The translations under genes and the position numbers were made by a program. Of a stretch of 64,000 nucleotides of DNA, positions 11,970 to 23,681 are shown piece by piece. The number at the start of each line of letters is the position of its first letter. Position 1 is the first letter of the stretch. Origin of the DNA: Rhizophagus irregularis (taxonomy: Eukaryota > Glomeromycota > Glomeromycetes > Glomerales > Glomeraceae); contig NC_089446.1 of assembly GCF_026210795.1 (NCBI RefSeq), positions 3,191,001-3,255,000 on the forward strand. The letters are read 5' to 3'. The notes below the pieces were generated by a model. It was not told where the DNA came from, ran no database searches, and saw nothing but the letters and a program-made list of their open reading frames with translations.

Positions 11970-12520
11970 TTCTAGTTACGACAGTAAGGATCAGAATGCT
12001 ATTGGTTCAAATTTGAATGAGAATTCTTTGAAAATTAGCTTTATTCCGACTAACAACATGGAGTGATAATGTCATATTACGACATTAAGGATCGGAATGC
12101 TACTGGTTCAAGTTTTTCAATGAGAATTCTTTGGAAGACAGCTTTATTCTGAATAACAACATGGGATATTACGACAGCAGTAAGGATCGGAATGCTACTG
12201 GTTCAAGTTTTTGAATAAGAATTCTTTGAAAACAGCTTTATTCTGAATAACAACATGGGTGATAATGTCATATTACGACAGTAAGGATCAGAATTCTAAT
12301 GATTCGGGTTTTTAAATGAGAATTCTTTGAAAAATAGCTATGGGTCATAATGTTATATTACGACAATAAGGATCGCAAGTTTTTGAATGAGAATTCTTTG
12401 AAAAACAGCTTTATTATAAATAACAAACATGTCATATTACGACAGTAAGGATCAGAATGCTAAGAATTCAAGTTTTGAATGGGAGAGCTCATTGAAAAAC
12501 AGCTTTATTCTGAATAACTC
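11970..12520. repeat. Minisatellite, unit about 80-100 bp, six copies
   Basis: Units begin CGACAGTAAGGATCAGAATG at about 11979, 12078, 12172, 12266, 12361 and 12440. Each continues with GGTTCAAGTTTTTGAATGAG, AATTCTTTGAAAA and CAGCTTTATTCTGAATAACA. Copies differ by substitutions and by deletion of blocks (for example the 12361 unit lacks the GCTACTGGTTC section). No open frame spans the array. Confidence 0.85.
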
Positions 12521-12842
12521 AACCTGATACTCAGGAAAAAAATCTTTTTATGCAACGTTCGATCGTCAATCGACTACTACTCAGCATAATTTATAGATTT
12601 TTTTCGTATTAATTTAATGGATTATTTTTAACAAAGAATAAATGATTTTTGGGGAGAATGTCGTCAAATTTTAAATAATTTAATATTTGGGATTTGGGAT
12701 TTAGATTTTAGTGGGTTGAATTTTGATAACATGTATAGAACAAACTATTTCTCAACTATATTAGCTTGATTGGTTTGATGGAAATGTATTATGTATGATA
12801 TACATGAGAGCAGCGATGTACATTAGAACTTTCAATGACTTT

Positions 12843-13040
12843 TTATTGGAATTTGAAGGTTTGGAATTAGAAGAATTGGTAGATTCCAATATTCCAATAA
12901 TTTTCGACACATATTAGTTTATATATATACTTATGTGCATTGTGTATTGGAAGCTTCCAATAAAAATAAATTTATTGACATTGGAAGGCTTGGAATTGGA
13001 AGAATTGGAAGATTCCAATAACTTCCAATCTTTCAATGCA
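12843..13040. repeat. Two direct copies of a GGAATT-rich 50-bp block
   Basis: The block TTTGGAATTAGAAGAATTGG followed by AGATTCCAATA occurs at about 12860 and again at about 12985, separated by TATATA-rich DNA. Reverse copies (TTGGAAGCTTCCAATA) lie nearby, so the region is partly palindromic. The open frame covering 12933-13193 is explained by this repeat and is not a credible gene. Confidence 0.6.
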
Positions 13041-13787
13041 CTTCACTGCATGAGAGAGGCCATGATCGGTCACCTAGTATTATTGGCCGTTGATTTTCAG
13101 AGAGAAGTAAAGAATTGTATATTATTAGAGATTATAATCATGATCGCATTCAGACAATTTCAGGTCATCCAATTTCTTTTACCATTAGATTAATCGGATG
13201 GGACATAAGTTTTTGATTATTTTTCAAATTTATGCCAGATCTTTCATAAAATTATGGGAAAGTAATAGGTCAGGTTCTGTTGACTAGCATTTCCTTTCAC
13301 ATCAGCTTGACTTTGGAATTTTGAATTTTTAGAATTAGTAACATCAGGGTATCAAACGTATAAGCTATCTTTTAATGCTCAGATTTTAGAATTGTCAATA
13401 AAAAAATAGAAATGTTTTTTATATCTTGAAATATCTTGAATTATTACTCCTTTATCATATATATACAATTATGATTTAGATCTAGAGAATGTGAGAAAAT
13501 ATGAATCCTTTCATAATACATAGGATTAGTACGAGAAATGTTACATCATACACAGAAGTAGAAATTGCGATGGGAGAAATGAATTTAAAAATTATTCAAA
13601 TAATTAGCAACGAATCATTTATTTCTAAATTATTCCAATATAATACACATTTAAAAGACGTCTAATAAAAAAAAACAATACCAAAAGAAAGAAATAATAA
13701 AAAAAAACAAAAAAATAAAAGTTATGTATATTTATATATATGTATATAACACTGTTGACTTTAAACTGTAAACCAACAAAAAGATTA

Positions 13788-14345
13788 TTACACCCATTTT
13801 AATTGACTAAAAAAATTCCACAAGACAGATGCTTTGTTGACATTGAAATTAACAGCCTTCTGAGCATCGCTCTTTTTAAATTCTTTACCTTCCATTTTGT
13901 GTTTTTGAGCTGCTTTCAGAATATTATATTTAGCTTTTAAATATATGGATGGAGTTAATCTCAGTTTAGAACATAATGTTTTTTCTTTCTCATGTAAGAG
14001 ATTAAAACCAGCTTCTTGAGAAATATCCATCGATTTGGTCCTATCCCAAAAAATTCGAGGGTTTTTGTAATTCAAATTCTGATGGTTAATAGGCATTTGG
14101 TCGATTTCTTTGACGATTTCGTTTAGAGTGTTTATATTTTGTGGTTTTTGATTATTATGAGAGTCATTTTCGGTTAAGAGGAGAGTGGGATTCTTCGCAT
14201 AGATTTCATAAATATTGATACGATAAACAAAACCATCACCAGACGAATCTGGAGCTCTCATTGGATATGGTTGTTTGCGAAAGTGTTTTCGAGGAATATT
14301 TCGATAGTAAAGTATACTAGTAGATGTTTGTGATTTTGCAGCCAT
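13788..14345 (-). CDS. SWIRM-domain protein (Ada2/Fun19/Laf-type SWIRM)
   Basis: Intronless, 185 residues from the ATG at 14343-14345 (MAAKSQTSTS...). The N-terminal half is basic and likely disordered (IPRKHFRKQPYPMRAP). The C-terminal 75 residues form a SWIRM domain: GFNLLHEKEKTLC (113-125), LRLTPSIYLKAKYNIL (128-143), FKKSDAQKA (156-164), VNKAS then WNFFSQLKW (169-184). In this family the domain is a helical DNA/nucleosome-binding module of chromatin complexes; the closest layout I know is a short protein with a C-terminal SWIRM such as fungal Fun19 or Laf proteins linked to histone (de)acetylation. It ends with TAA right after the domain. Likely nuclear. No other gene is close enough to suggest linkage. 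Confidence 0.85.
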   Translation of the reverse strand: MAAKSQTSTSILYYRNIPRKHFRKQPYPMRAPDSSGDGFVYRINIYEIYAKNPTLLLTENDSHNNQKPQNINTLNEIVKEIDQMPINHQNLNYKNPRIFWDRTKSMDISQEAGFNLLHEKEKTLCSKLRLTPSIYLKAKYNILKAAQKHKMEGKEFKKSDAQKAVNFNVNKASVLWNFFSQLKWV

Positions 14346-14884
14346 ATTGATCAATAAAAATTTTTGTTTGAATAAAAAAAAAAAAGTAGTTTTTATTTAA
14401 AAAAAAAGAAAAGAAAAACAAAATGTATTCTGATTTATACAGTGGTGTATAATGACGAAATAGGTTGAAAAAATTTTTTGTTTGATAAGTTTATTAATTC
14501 AATTACCAATCATTTTCGATTATTAACAAAGTCGATGTTTCATAAATTTTAGTACTTTACCGAACTAAGATTAAATTGCAAACAATTTCTTCCTTATATG
14601 GAATTAGAGAGTTCTTTTATATGACGATTTTTTAAAAATAAAAATGTAATCGTCATTAAGAATTAATATAATAAAACTTAAAAATAAATTTTTTTTATGA
14701 GTGATTATGACTTGATCAATGTATATATTATATACATAATAAATATTTATAAAAAAAAAATTTAATTATTTTTTTTAAAAAAAAATCTTTATGATAAATT
14801 AATTATATAATTTCACGAGAATTTCTCTGTACTTAAATATTCAACATTTATATAATTTATTCAAATTACAAAATTACACAAGCA

Positions 14885-15515
14885 TTCTCAATAATCCGGA
14901 ACTTCGATAATCCGGATCCTTCGATATACCGCCGGAGTTGAGTCTAAATCGGATATATTTTAATTACAATAATAATATAACGGAATCTTCCAATGAACCA
15001 GAACAATCCAGAACCACCATAAAACTGATTATATGTTCCCAAATAAAACTGAACTTTTTCTTTTTTAATTCCGGTATCCCGTTTTTAAGTAGTTTACTTT
15101 ACCGGTACCGAAAGTCACTTGATCAAGATTTCATTTTTGCCGAAATCTATTTTTATTAAATTTGCCCGAGATACCGTTTTGCCGAAAAGAAAATTGTGCC
15201 GAAAATGTATTTATTTTTATTTTATTTTAATTTATATATACAGTATGTATATATAATATATATATATATTGATATATATTTATTTTTATTTGTTTGTTTG
15301 TTTGTATAAAATTCATATAACAAATAAACTTAGTCATTGGAATATAATGTTTAAAACCAATAATTATATTTATTATTTTTAAATTTTTTTTTTTTATTTT
15401 ATTAAAAAATTAACTTTCGGTAAAACGGTATCTTGGTAATATTGATTTCGACATTATGACGCTTCGGTCAAGTGTTTCGGTAAATACGGTGGAAATGTAC
15501 CGTAACCGCATATAC
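14885..15515. mobile_element. Foldback element with imperfect arms (pogo-like ends suspected)
   Basis: The left arm includes ACCGGTACCGAAAGTCACTT (about 15100-15122), GCCGAAATC and GATACCGTTTTGCCGAAA (about 15170-15187). The right arm has TTTCGGTAAAACGGTATC (about 15415-15432), GATTTCGACA, TCAAGTGTTTCGGTAAATAC. The arms are complementary over about 100 bp with small gaps, separated by a TATA/TTTG-rich centre. The left part also has a duplicated CGATAATCCGGA motif at 14893-14925, which resembles ends of pogo/Tigger elements. The outer limits are not certain. Confidence 0.55.
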
Positions 15516-16387
15516 ATCTTAATAATAAATTTAAAAGTTTCCTTCACTATTTCTATTTATAAATACCATTTTTAAATATAGTATAATATCTTAATAATTC
15601 ATTTTTTTAATTTATAAATTAAATTTTCATCTTTTAAATCGTTTAATTACATTTTGAAGAGAAAAGATAATGGTCCCTTGGAATGCGCAAAGAAAGGCGA
15701 AACTTTGTATGAAGTATTGAGAATTCACTTTGAATGTTATTTATTAGATGGTATATACGGATAAAACATTATACGTATATGACGTACATGTATATCTGTA
15801 TATCTGTATATCTGTATATCACGCGAACTATTATATATATGATATATATGGACATTTGATATTTTACCTGTAACCTATCCAATTGATTCTTCTCTAATTT
15901 GCGTGAATATAGCATGATAAATATGGTTAATATCTGCATAAGTGAGTATCGGTAAAATGTAACGTGACTTTCAATCTTTTACCCGATGTTCGATAAAAAG
16001 AATAATATGTAAAATTAATAATATGTAAAATTGACGAAAATCATATGCAAATGACCTTTGATCCATTATCATTTTAGACCGGTTAAATACTTGATAAAAG
16101 ACCGGTTTACGTATATTACAGTACTTTCCATCCATACTATAACAGATAAGTAGATTATAAATCATAAAATGAGTGCCTTATTTGAATGATTTCACGGAAT
16201 ATGTTTTAGCACACACCGATTTTAACGTCACACACACAACCACCTGATCATCAAAAATCATGAGAATATATTATTTCTAATTTTTTCCCAAAAAGAAACA
16301 TTTCTTTCTAGGAAAGATTTTATTTTTATTTTATTTTGACCCAAGATAATAATAAAGAATTTTTTTTTAAAAAAAAAAGAATCAAAA

Positions 16388-16718
16388 ATGCAAATTTTCG
16401 TTCGAGGATGTCTTGGTTATGGTGGTAATGCTTATACTATAGAAGTTGAATCTTCAGATAGTATTGCACAAGTGAAAGAAAAAATTTCTAATAAGACAGG
16501 TATTTTTGTAATTATGGATTATTATAAAAAAATTTTCTCTTCCATTTAAAAGAAATAATAAAATTTTAAAATTGATAGGTGTGCCTTGTGCACATCAAAG
16601 ATTAATTTTCGCTGGAAAACAACTTACAGATGAAAGAACATTATCGGATTATAATATTCAAAAAGAGTCAACTCTTCACTTGGCTTGTAGACTTCGTGGA
16701 TGTAAGTTATCATTTTGA
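16388..16718 (+). CDS. Ubiquitin-like protein, copy 1
   Basis: Two exons, 16388-16499 and 16579-16718 (GTATTT donor, GATAG acceptor, phase 1), 83 residues. It starts MQIFVRG like ubiquitin (MQIFVKT) but has a five-residue-longer first loop ([10 protein letters not shown]) before [17 protein letters not shown]. Exon 2 is very close to ubiquitin: [10 protein letters not shown], then [16 protein letters not shown]. Lysines matching K48 and K63 are kept; the K11 position is lost and V70 of the hydrophobic patch is Ala. The end is RLRGC plus KLSF and stop instead of RLRGG. A GTAAGT donor overlaps that end (16702), so a third short exon is possible and the C-terminus is uncertain. It may be a divergent ubiquitin or a conjugation-dead ubiquitin-like protein. 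A second copy follows 600 bp downstream. Confidence 0.75.
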
Positions 16719-17339
16719 AATGGTGAACATTTTTTTTTATTTTTAAAAAAAATTTATTATTAATTTGAAATTTTTAAAATTATGCAACGAAGGCTAATAT
16801 GTTAGATTAGAGAATCAGATTATCATCGGAACTCGGAAAGAATCAATCATGCTTTTTAAATGAAGATTTTTATCTTTTATAAATTTCTGTGTAATGCATA
16901 TAACTTAAATAACATTAACTATAGCGTTATTAGGGTATGCCGTTTTGGACAATAAGCGCGGCGCATTTATTAAATTTCAGCATCGAAATAAAAAGTTATA
17001 TTATAAATAGCGGTTATCATTTTTTTTTTAAAAAAAAAAGAAAAAGAAAAAGGAATTCTTAACAAAGCAAAAATTATCGTTGCGAAATCCTTATTATTCA
17101 ACCTATTTTAATTTTAAATCGGGAATTTCGGATACTATTATCCGTAAATTTCCATAGAATTCCCATGGAATAACAGCTAATAAAGTAAAGTTACTTTTAA
17201 ACCTGATTACACAATATAAATAAGTACTCATTGAAACGGTTCAGATTACTTTTTATAGAAACAAAAACAGTTTATAGTATTTATATATGAACTTACCTTA
17301 AAATTATGACCTGAGAATATTTCTTTAAACCATTCTAAA

Positions 17340-17721
17340 ATGCAGATTTTTATTTATGCTGATCGAACGTATACTATCGAAGTTGAATATCATGATACTG
17401 TTGCAATTCTCAAAGAAAAATTTTATAAGAAAACAGGTAATGTTTATGCTATTAATAATAATAATAACACTAACACATGTGATTTACATATTTTAACAAA
17501 CATACAATAAATGATAAGGTATTAATTGTGAAAGACAAAGATTAAGATTAATTCATCGTTGCAAACAACTTGAAGATACAAGATCATTATCAGAATATAA
17601 TATTAATAAAGAATCAACCGTTTATTTGGTTCATACGCTTCTTAGTTGTAAGAAATGTCCCGGTCGTAAGTATTTTGTTTTTTTTTTTGTGAAATTTAAA
17701 AAATTTAAAACAATTAAATAA
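17340..17721 (+). CDS. Ubiquitin-like protein, copy 2 (more diverged)
   Basis: Two exons, 17340-17436 and from 17519; same intron position and phase as copy 1 (KKT-G then INCERQRLRL). The fold signature remains: MQIFIYADRTYTIEVE, VAILKEKF, QRLRLIHRCKQLEDTRSLSE, YNINKESTVYLV. The diglycine end is gone; the frame reads TLLSCKKCPGR and then a strong GTAAGT donor at 17666, so the real 3' end is probably a further exon not found here. The read-through stop is at 17719. Compared with copy 1, nearly half of the positions have changed, including LIFAGKQL to LRLIHRCKQL, so it may be a neofunctionalised copy or a decaying one. Confidence 0.6.
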
Positions 17722-19190
17722 TTTAAAATTTATTACAAATATTTACAAACAGAGAAATGATTCAATGTATATTGTTTAGAAAAAAGCAGAGATAAACTCT
17801 AATTTAAATACGAAGAGCCGTGTTACGAAATCTCTTTGTTCATGTATATATATTTTTGTGTTTTATAATAAAATTATCCTTTTTATATCTTTACAGTAAG
17901 TTCTAGTTAAAGTATTGTAAATCCTTTCTGGTAAATTGGTGTTAATTTGCATTGTATAATACCCGAAATCAAATGAAAGTTACTAATGAGTAATTGAGTA
18001 TTATATAATTTTTTTAATAAGGTATTATGGTATGTATCTGGTATAAGTGGGCTACATGATCTATTATTTATTACTTACATACTCATACAAAAATATGAGA
18101 TATTGTGCTCATTATCAATAATTTTGGCAGAACTTCTAATTAAAAAAAAACGCGATCTTAACAGTGCATTTTTTTTGGATTATTTACTGTCTTCTTAAAT
18201 ATTTGAGTAGTGGAGAAATTTGTACTGAATATCACGTGATGAACGGGAAAATTCGGGTATAAATTTTTTGTCAAAAATTGAGACACAAAAATGATGAAAA
18301 ATTAAGTGAAATGAACTTGCTTCTGGCCAATAACTATTTCATGAAGTCTTACGTACAGGCCAATGCCAATTGATTACATACATTTTTATTTGATGCACTA
18401 TTTAAAAACAAATAGATATAATTAGAAAATAAAATTTATGAAATATAATTTTGCAAATTATAATAAAACAAAATGTAATATATAAGATTTTACATTAAAT
18501 ATATACCATTATTATCCAAAGAAAGCTCAAAAGTTATAAATCAACCTATTTTATTTATTTTAATAATTAATATTTCAATTGTATAAAAGAAAAAGCCAAT
18601 TATATAAAATTTTCCTAAGTATTATTATATATATAATAATTGTTTATGATACAGACCATATAAAGCAAAGTTGAAAATTAAAACAAATGAAAAAATGTAA
18701 AATCTGAAAAATCCATCTTTTTATTCTAATAAAATAGATATATTATATATATAAAATTTATATAATAATTATTTATATAGAATTATCCTTATAATTGATT
18801 TTATAGCAAATTAATTCTTTTTCCAATTTTTTTTTACTTCTAAAAAAATGTCTTTTTCAGTTACTTTGATAGAAATAACTTTAATATATTTACCATAAAA
18901 ATTGATTTTACAGCCAATAAGTTTAATTGCTTTATTAAAAGAACAATAAGGTTTACTGTAAAATCAAATAATTAAAGAATTTAAATAATAAAATATTTTT
19001 TATTATTTTATAAAAGTAATTTAAATAAATATTTTTTTAATAGTATTTATGCTATTTAAACATAAAAATGAAATATATAGATTTGGTTTAACTTTATCAA
19101 TGAATTATTTTGATTTATAAAAATAATAAAAATATTCATATGAGTTTATTAATTTTACTTTATAAATAAAATGCAAATATATACTAGAAT
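17722..19190. other. Intergenic AT-rich DNA
   Basis: No coding or structural feature supported, only AT-rich sequence with short self-complementary stretches. Confidence 0.5.
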
Positions 19191-19398
19191 CCATTTATTT
19201 ATAAGATAAGTCACCTTTAGGCCTAAAGTAAAAATTATATATAAAATTCTTTGCAGATCTTACTATAAAAATTTTATGTTATATTGTTATGATTTTTTCT
19301 TTTTTAACTAATTAGCCAATAGAATTTTTAAAAAAAGTAAAGTAAAAACTATTAGTAAAGGGCCAATTTCTATGATTACCTTTATTATAAATAAGTAA
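19191..19398 (-). mobile_element. MITE family M2, copy 1
   Basis: The complement of this block matches 21903-22131: TTATTTATAATAAAGGT at one end, AATTGGCCCTTTACTAATAG, then TTTAGGCC...GGTGACTTATCTTATAAAT at the other. Terminal inverted repeats share TTATTTATAA and AGGTSAC. No reading frame. Its 3' flank is interrupted by the element at 19399-19911. Confidence 0.7.
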
Positions 19399-19911
19399 TG
19401 TTACGATCTGGATGAATCCATGATCCACTAGGTTAATCTGTATTTAAATTTGTGGATCTGAATATCTGTCACAAATTTACAGATCCATCCGGATATCTGC
19501 CAGATTTCATTTGAATATAATAGATTCATGGATTTACGCATAAGTTATTACTGATCATCACGTAATTCTCGCCAAATTATAAATTTCACCAGCATTACAA
19601 TTTCCATTTGAAAGATATATCGTTATACAAGGATTTTAAAAGAAAATTTTATTTTTTGGAAAAATAAAATTTTGTGAAACGGCTATCACTAAAAAAGGAA
19701 ACAATTGACATACTGGCGCTATAATTCTGGTCGGAATTATAACTTCGCCAAAATTACTGCGAATCTTCTGCCGACGATTATCTGGATCTATCCGCTTTTC
19801 TATCCAAATCCATCCGTCATCTGATCTGAAATTCTAACAGATGATCTGAAAAGTTTCGAATCAGATGAATCCACTAGATTGATGGATTGATCTCATCCAG
19901 ATTATAATACT
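19399..19911. mobile_element. Small non-autonomous element with ATCTGGATGA inverted ends
   Basis: The left end TGTTACGATCTGGATGA and the right end TCATCCAGATTATAATACT are inverted repeats. Flanking direct repeats ATAAGTAA lie at 19391-19398 and 19912-19919. An 8-bp duplication would suggest hAT, but the element ends overlap the repeat by two bases, so 6 bp is also possible. The interior has several more GGATCTG/CAGATCC motifs and no frame. Confidence 0.65.
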
Positions 19912-19919
19912 ATAAGTAA

Positions 19920-21009
19920 GCAGAATCTTACTGGTTAAAAGTATTAGACTAGTTACACTAAAAATTAATAAAAAAATAAAAAAAAACAAATTTCTAATAT
20001 TAAAAAATAAAAATTACAATTAAATTAATTTAAAATTTAAAGTTTAAAAAATTATTTAAAAGTATTTTTTTTATTCAATTAATAGTAAAATTTTGCAGAT
20101 ACAAAATGGCAAAATTCTTCTCTTTAACTGGAGCAGTTATAATAAAATAATAGTAAAAAACAATTTTTTAATTAAAAATGGTTTATATTTCAAAAATCAG
20201 AAAGATTAAATTAATAATTATTAAAAAATTCACTATTAAAAATCCTTAAAATTTAGCCAAAATTAATGATTTATTATAATTTATTATTAATAAAATTTAT
20301 GATTTTCATTCTCAATGATTACTAATTTTAATTTTTAAAATAAACTATATTTTAATTAAAAAAATTATTTTTTGCCATTATAATTAATTGCTCTGGTTAA
20401 AAGGTTAAAAATTTTGATATTTTGAAAATTAACTATATATTTATTTATATTTACAAATTTTACTATTATCATATATCGCAGATCATAGTACCTTCTTATG
20501 TATAATACTTATAAAATTATATAATACCCAGGGGTATTTTTCATTTACTTTGTGATCTAATAATTAGATTTGAGCCATCTTTTTTTTTTGTTTAATAACT
20601 CCATTAAGCTTTTTAAAATAAAAAAAAATCATTCAAATTAAACTAATAGATTGTAATATATTTGCAAAAAACGGAATTTTTAAATTTTATTTAATACCTA
20701 GGATACAGAATTAAACCCCAATTTTTGCAAGATATTTGAAATACTATGGCCCATAATATACAGTAATTGGATACAAAACTGATTTTTTTGTTTTTTATTT
20801 AAATAAATCTAATAGTATGTAATTCTTTTATTACAGCATTACAGTTTTTTTTGATCTTTTCAAATATTGCATTAATTAAATAAGTTTTTTTTTACTTATT
20901 CTTTAATTGCTTTATATAAAAATAGAGATATTAGTAAAATAATTTAAATAAAAAGTTTAATAAATTACTTATTTTATTAGATTAAAGTTATTAACCTTAT
21001 ATTTCTTTA
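19920..21009. other. Intergenic AT-rich DNA
   Basis: I see no gene or structured repeat; only A/T-rich sequence. Confidence 0.5.
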
Positions 21010-21225
21010 AATTTAAATAAGACTATCTATTATTAAGATAGATCACCAGTAATAATTTTATTTTTATATAAAATCTTACCTTATAATTTTCTTAAATTCT
21101 ATTAGTTAGTTAATTAAAAAGAAAAAAAATTATAATAATATAATATAAAATTTTCTTTTATAATAAGATCTTTAAAGAATTTTATATGTAAATTTTATCT
21201 TAAGTCATAAAATAATTTATTTAAA
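21010..21225 (+). mobile_element. MITE family M2, degenerate copy
   Basis: Same order of blocks as 21903-22131: ACCTTATAATTTTCTTAAATTC, TTAATTAAAAAGAAAAAAAATTATAA, TTTTCTTTTATAATAAGATC and AAGAATTTTATATGTAAATTTTATC. The terminal GGTGAC motif is eroded. Confidence 0.55.
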
Positions 21226-21255
21226 CAAGATTCTATCTAAATATAATATATTATA

Positions 21256-21426
21256 CAGTTAAATCTTGATATAGCGAACCCTTGATATAATGAATTTTTC
21301 AGACAACTATAATAAATTTCCCTTATTATAACGAATTAACTAATCAAATCTCTTAAAATCTTTACTATAATCTTATAGCGAAATTGAAGTCTGGACCTTA
21401 GGATTTGTTATAACAAGGGTTGACTG
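21256..21426. mobile_element. pogo/Tigger-like MITE with TA target duplication
   Basis: 171 bp. Left end CAGTTAAATCTTGATATAGC and right end complement CAGTCAACCCTTGTTATAAC, flanked by TA on both sides (21254-21255 and 21427-21428). Internal ATAACGAATT/TATAGCGAAA motifs are typical of pogo-like subterminal repeats. No frame. Confidence 0.8.
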
Positions 21427-21902
21427 TATTTATTAGTATAATATCTACTAAATTCGCTAGAAAAAATCATCTTCGAATATAAAGATTTATACTTTTCCAA
21501 CTTAAAATCTAAACCGCTTAGAACTGATCGTGCTAATATCAAACACAATTATGGATAAACTCGAGTTATTACATCAAATAATCAAACATTTTTACAAAGC
21601 CTTTAGAAAACACGTTAGATTCCAAGATGCACATAAGTGACATAACTAAATGAACTCGAAGCTACTTTGGCATTAGAAAAAAAGATAAATTGTTTGCTAT
21701 AAAGTTTTTTGCTTTTGAACAACAATTAAGTTATAATTCCATACTTAACAAGAAAAAAAATATACTTTGTATTAGTATATAACCTGATGCAAGAATCATT
21801 TTCTGCAATACTTATCAGATGGATTAAGACAACCTTGGAAGTCTAGTAAAGGTTTGAAAGATGTTAATAATAAAGATAAGAATGAAAATAATTTGGTTGT
21901 AG

Positions 21903-22131
21903 CAAGACCCCGCTTATTTATAATAAAGGTCACTGTAGAAAATTGGCCCTTTACTAATAGTTTTTACCTTACTTTTTTCTTAAATTCTATTGGTTAATTA
22001 GCTAAAAAGAAAAAAAATCATAACAATATAACATAAAATTTCCTTTTATAATAGGATCTGCAAAGAATTTTATATATGATTTTTATCTTAGGCCTGGGGG
22101 TGACCTGTCTTATAAATAAGTGAGGTCCTGT
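21903..22131 (+). mobile_element. MITE family M2, best-preserved copy
   Basis: The ends CAAGACCCCGCTTATTTATAA and complement CAGGACCTCACTTATTTATAA are about 33-bp inverted repeats that continue into AGGTCAC. The interior is shared with 19191-19398, 21010-21225 and 51460-51700. No coding capacity. Confidence 0.75.
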
Positions 22132-22245
22132 TATAGCATAGTAAGTCCTGTGATTATTTTTACTTTAAAAATAAAGCCTTTGGTTAAAAATAATTCATTT
22201 CACATATGGTCTACTTATTTAGCATAATCAATCACTCAACAGTGT

Positions 22246-23496
22246 TAAGGTTGCCTGCCGAAACTCATTTGGCCTGATGCCGAAAGCCGAAACTCTTTTA
22301 TTAGTGCTGAAACTGCCAAAATGCCAAAATGCCAAAACCTGCCAAAATGCTGAAACTGGCATAGTTTTGGTATAGCTAATACTAACATCTTGATATAATT
22401 TCGGCATAATTTCGGCATTCTATAATAATTTTTTTTCATTAATTTAATTCCAATATATATATACGTAATTAAATATTTTATTATATTATTTATTTTATTG
22501 TAATAAACCAATTTTTATAAACAATGGTATACTATAAGAAACACACTCGTTTTCAAGCAATTAAATAAAACTTTCCATATAAAAAAGTCTGGTAAAAAAA
22601 ACAAAAAAAATAGAAGGAACGTTATAACGTTTCTTGATATATTAAAAAAAAAGATTCCCTTTTCCTTCCATTGAAACTTACATGAGTATCCCTGATTCGG
22701 GTTCTTCCAAGTTCTAGGAGTCGTAACCTAAAAAAACAGAAAAAAGAAACGTTAGTACGCTTTAACATAATTAAACACGTACCCCATATACTTACCGAAG
22801 ATCGGTTCTTCCAAGTTCATCAGATCAGGTATCACAAAAAAAACAGAAAAAAGAAACATTAGTACGTTTCTTTAACACAATTAAACACAGTACCCCTATA
22901 TACTTACCAAAGACCGGTTCTTCCAAGTTACATTAGGAGGTCCGGTAACCTAAAAAAACAAAAAAACAAAAAAACGTTAGTACGTTTCTTTAACACAATT
23001 TAAACGCAGTACCCATTATCTTACCAAAGTCCGGGTTCTTTCAAGTTCCTAGGAGTCTGGTATCCTAAAAAACAAGAAAATAGAAACGTTTGTACGTTTC
23101 TTTAATACAATTCAAGAAAAAATTTAAAAAAAATTAACGTTAGTAAAATATACTAACGTTAAAATAAAGGGTGAGCGGGCGATCATAAAATTCAACGTTA
23201 AATTATCTTTTTAACGTTAAAAAAGTTTTTTTTTAAAAAAAAATAACGATAACGGTTTAAAAAACCGTTTTAGATTATCAATGATCAGTTAAAAAACTGA
23301 TCGGAGCTTAACTGAATTAAGAAATGCCGAAACTATATGTATATCATATGATATACTGCGCCGAAATGCCGAAACAGTTTTGGCAGTTTTGGCAGTTTTG
23401 GCATTTTGGCATTTTCAGTTGCTTGCCGAAACCTAGTTTCGGCAGTTTCGGCAGTTTCGGCATGCCAAAACTCCCTAGTTTCAGCAAGCAACCTTA
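22246..23496. mobile_element. hAT-like element A carrying a micro-exon array
   Basis: The ends are TAAGGTTGCCTGCCGAAAC and its near complement GTTTCAGCAAGCAACCTTA, flanked by the 8-bp duplication AACAGTGT (22238-22245 and 23497-23504). Both subterminal zones are built of short CCGAAACTG/CCAAAATG repeats. The centre holds the array at 22612-23100. No transposase frame. A related element end occurs at 27848, and a hAT transposase relic lies between the two. Confidence 0.88.
22612..23100 (-). repeat. Array A: tandem micro-exon/intron units (about 114 bp, 4-5 copies)
   Basis: On the minus strand the putative exons are 23064-23025, 22949-22908, 22832-22796 and 22727-22682 (40, 42, 37 and 46 nt). 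Each is followed by GTAAG donors at 23024, 22907, 22795 and 22681. Acceptors read TTTTTTAG before three of them; the third is mutated to TTTGTG. Between donor and acceptor, introns of about 68-75 nt carry a hairpin such as GAAACGTACTAACGTT whose loop and stem contain TACTAAC about 26 nt before AG. The exon core is TACCRGACTCC then AACTTGGAAGAACC. Whether it is spliced is inference. Confidence 0.75.
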
Positions 23497-23681
23497 AACA
23501 GTGTACGTATGGGGTGCCTTTTTGATATAACGAGTGGTTTATAAATTAATAATATTAGAATAATCCTGTAATTCTCTACTGACTTTATGTATGTTGTGTT
23601 ACTATGAATATTTTAATAAATTTATAAATGTACTACAATTAAAAAAAAAAAGTATAATATCTACTTTCAATATAATTATTA

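Noticed and set aside
12933-13193. 86-codon plus-strand frame
   Set aside because: Made mostly of the GGAATT-rich duplicated block.
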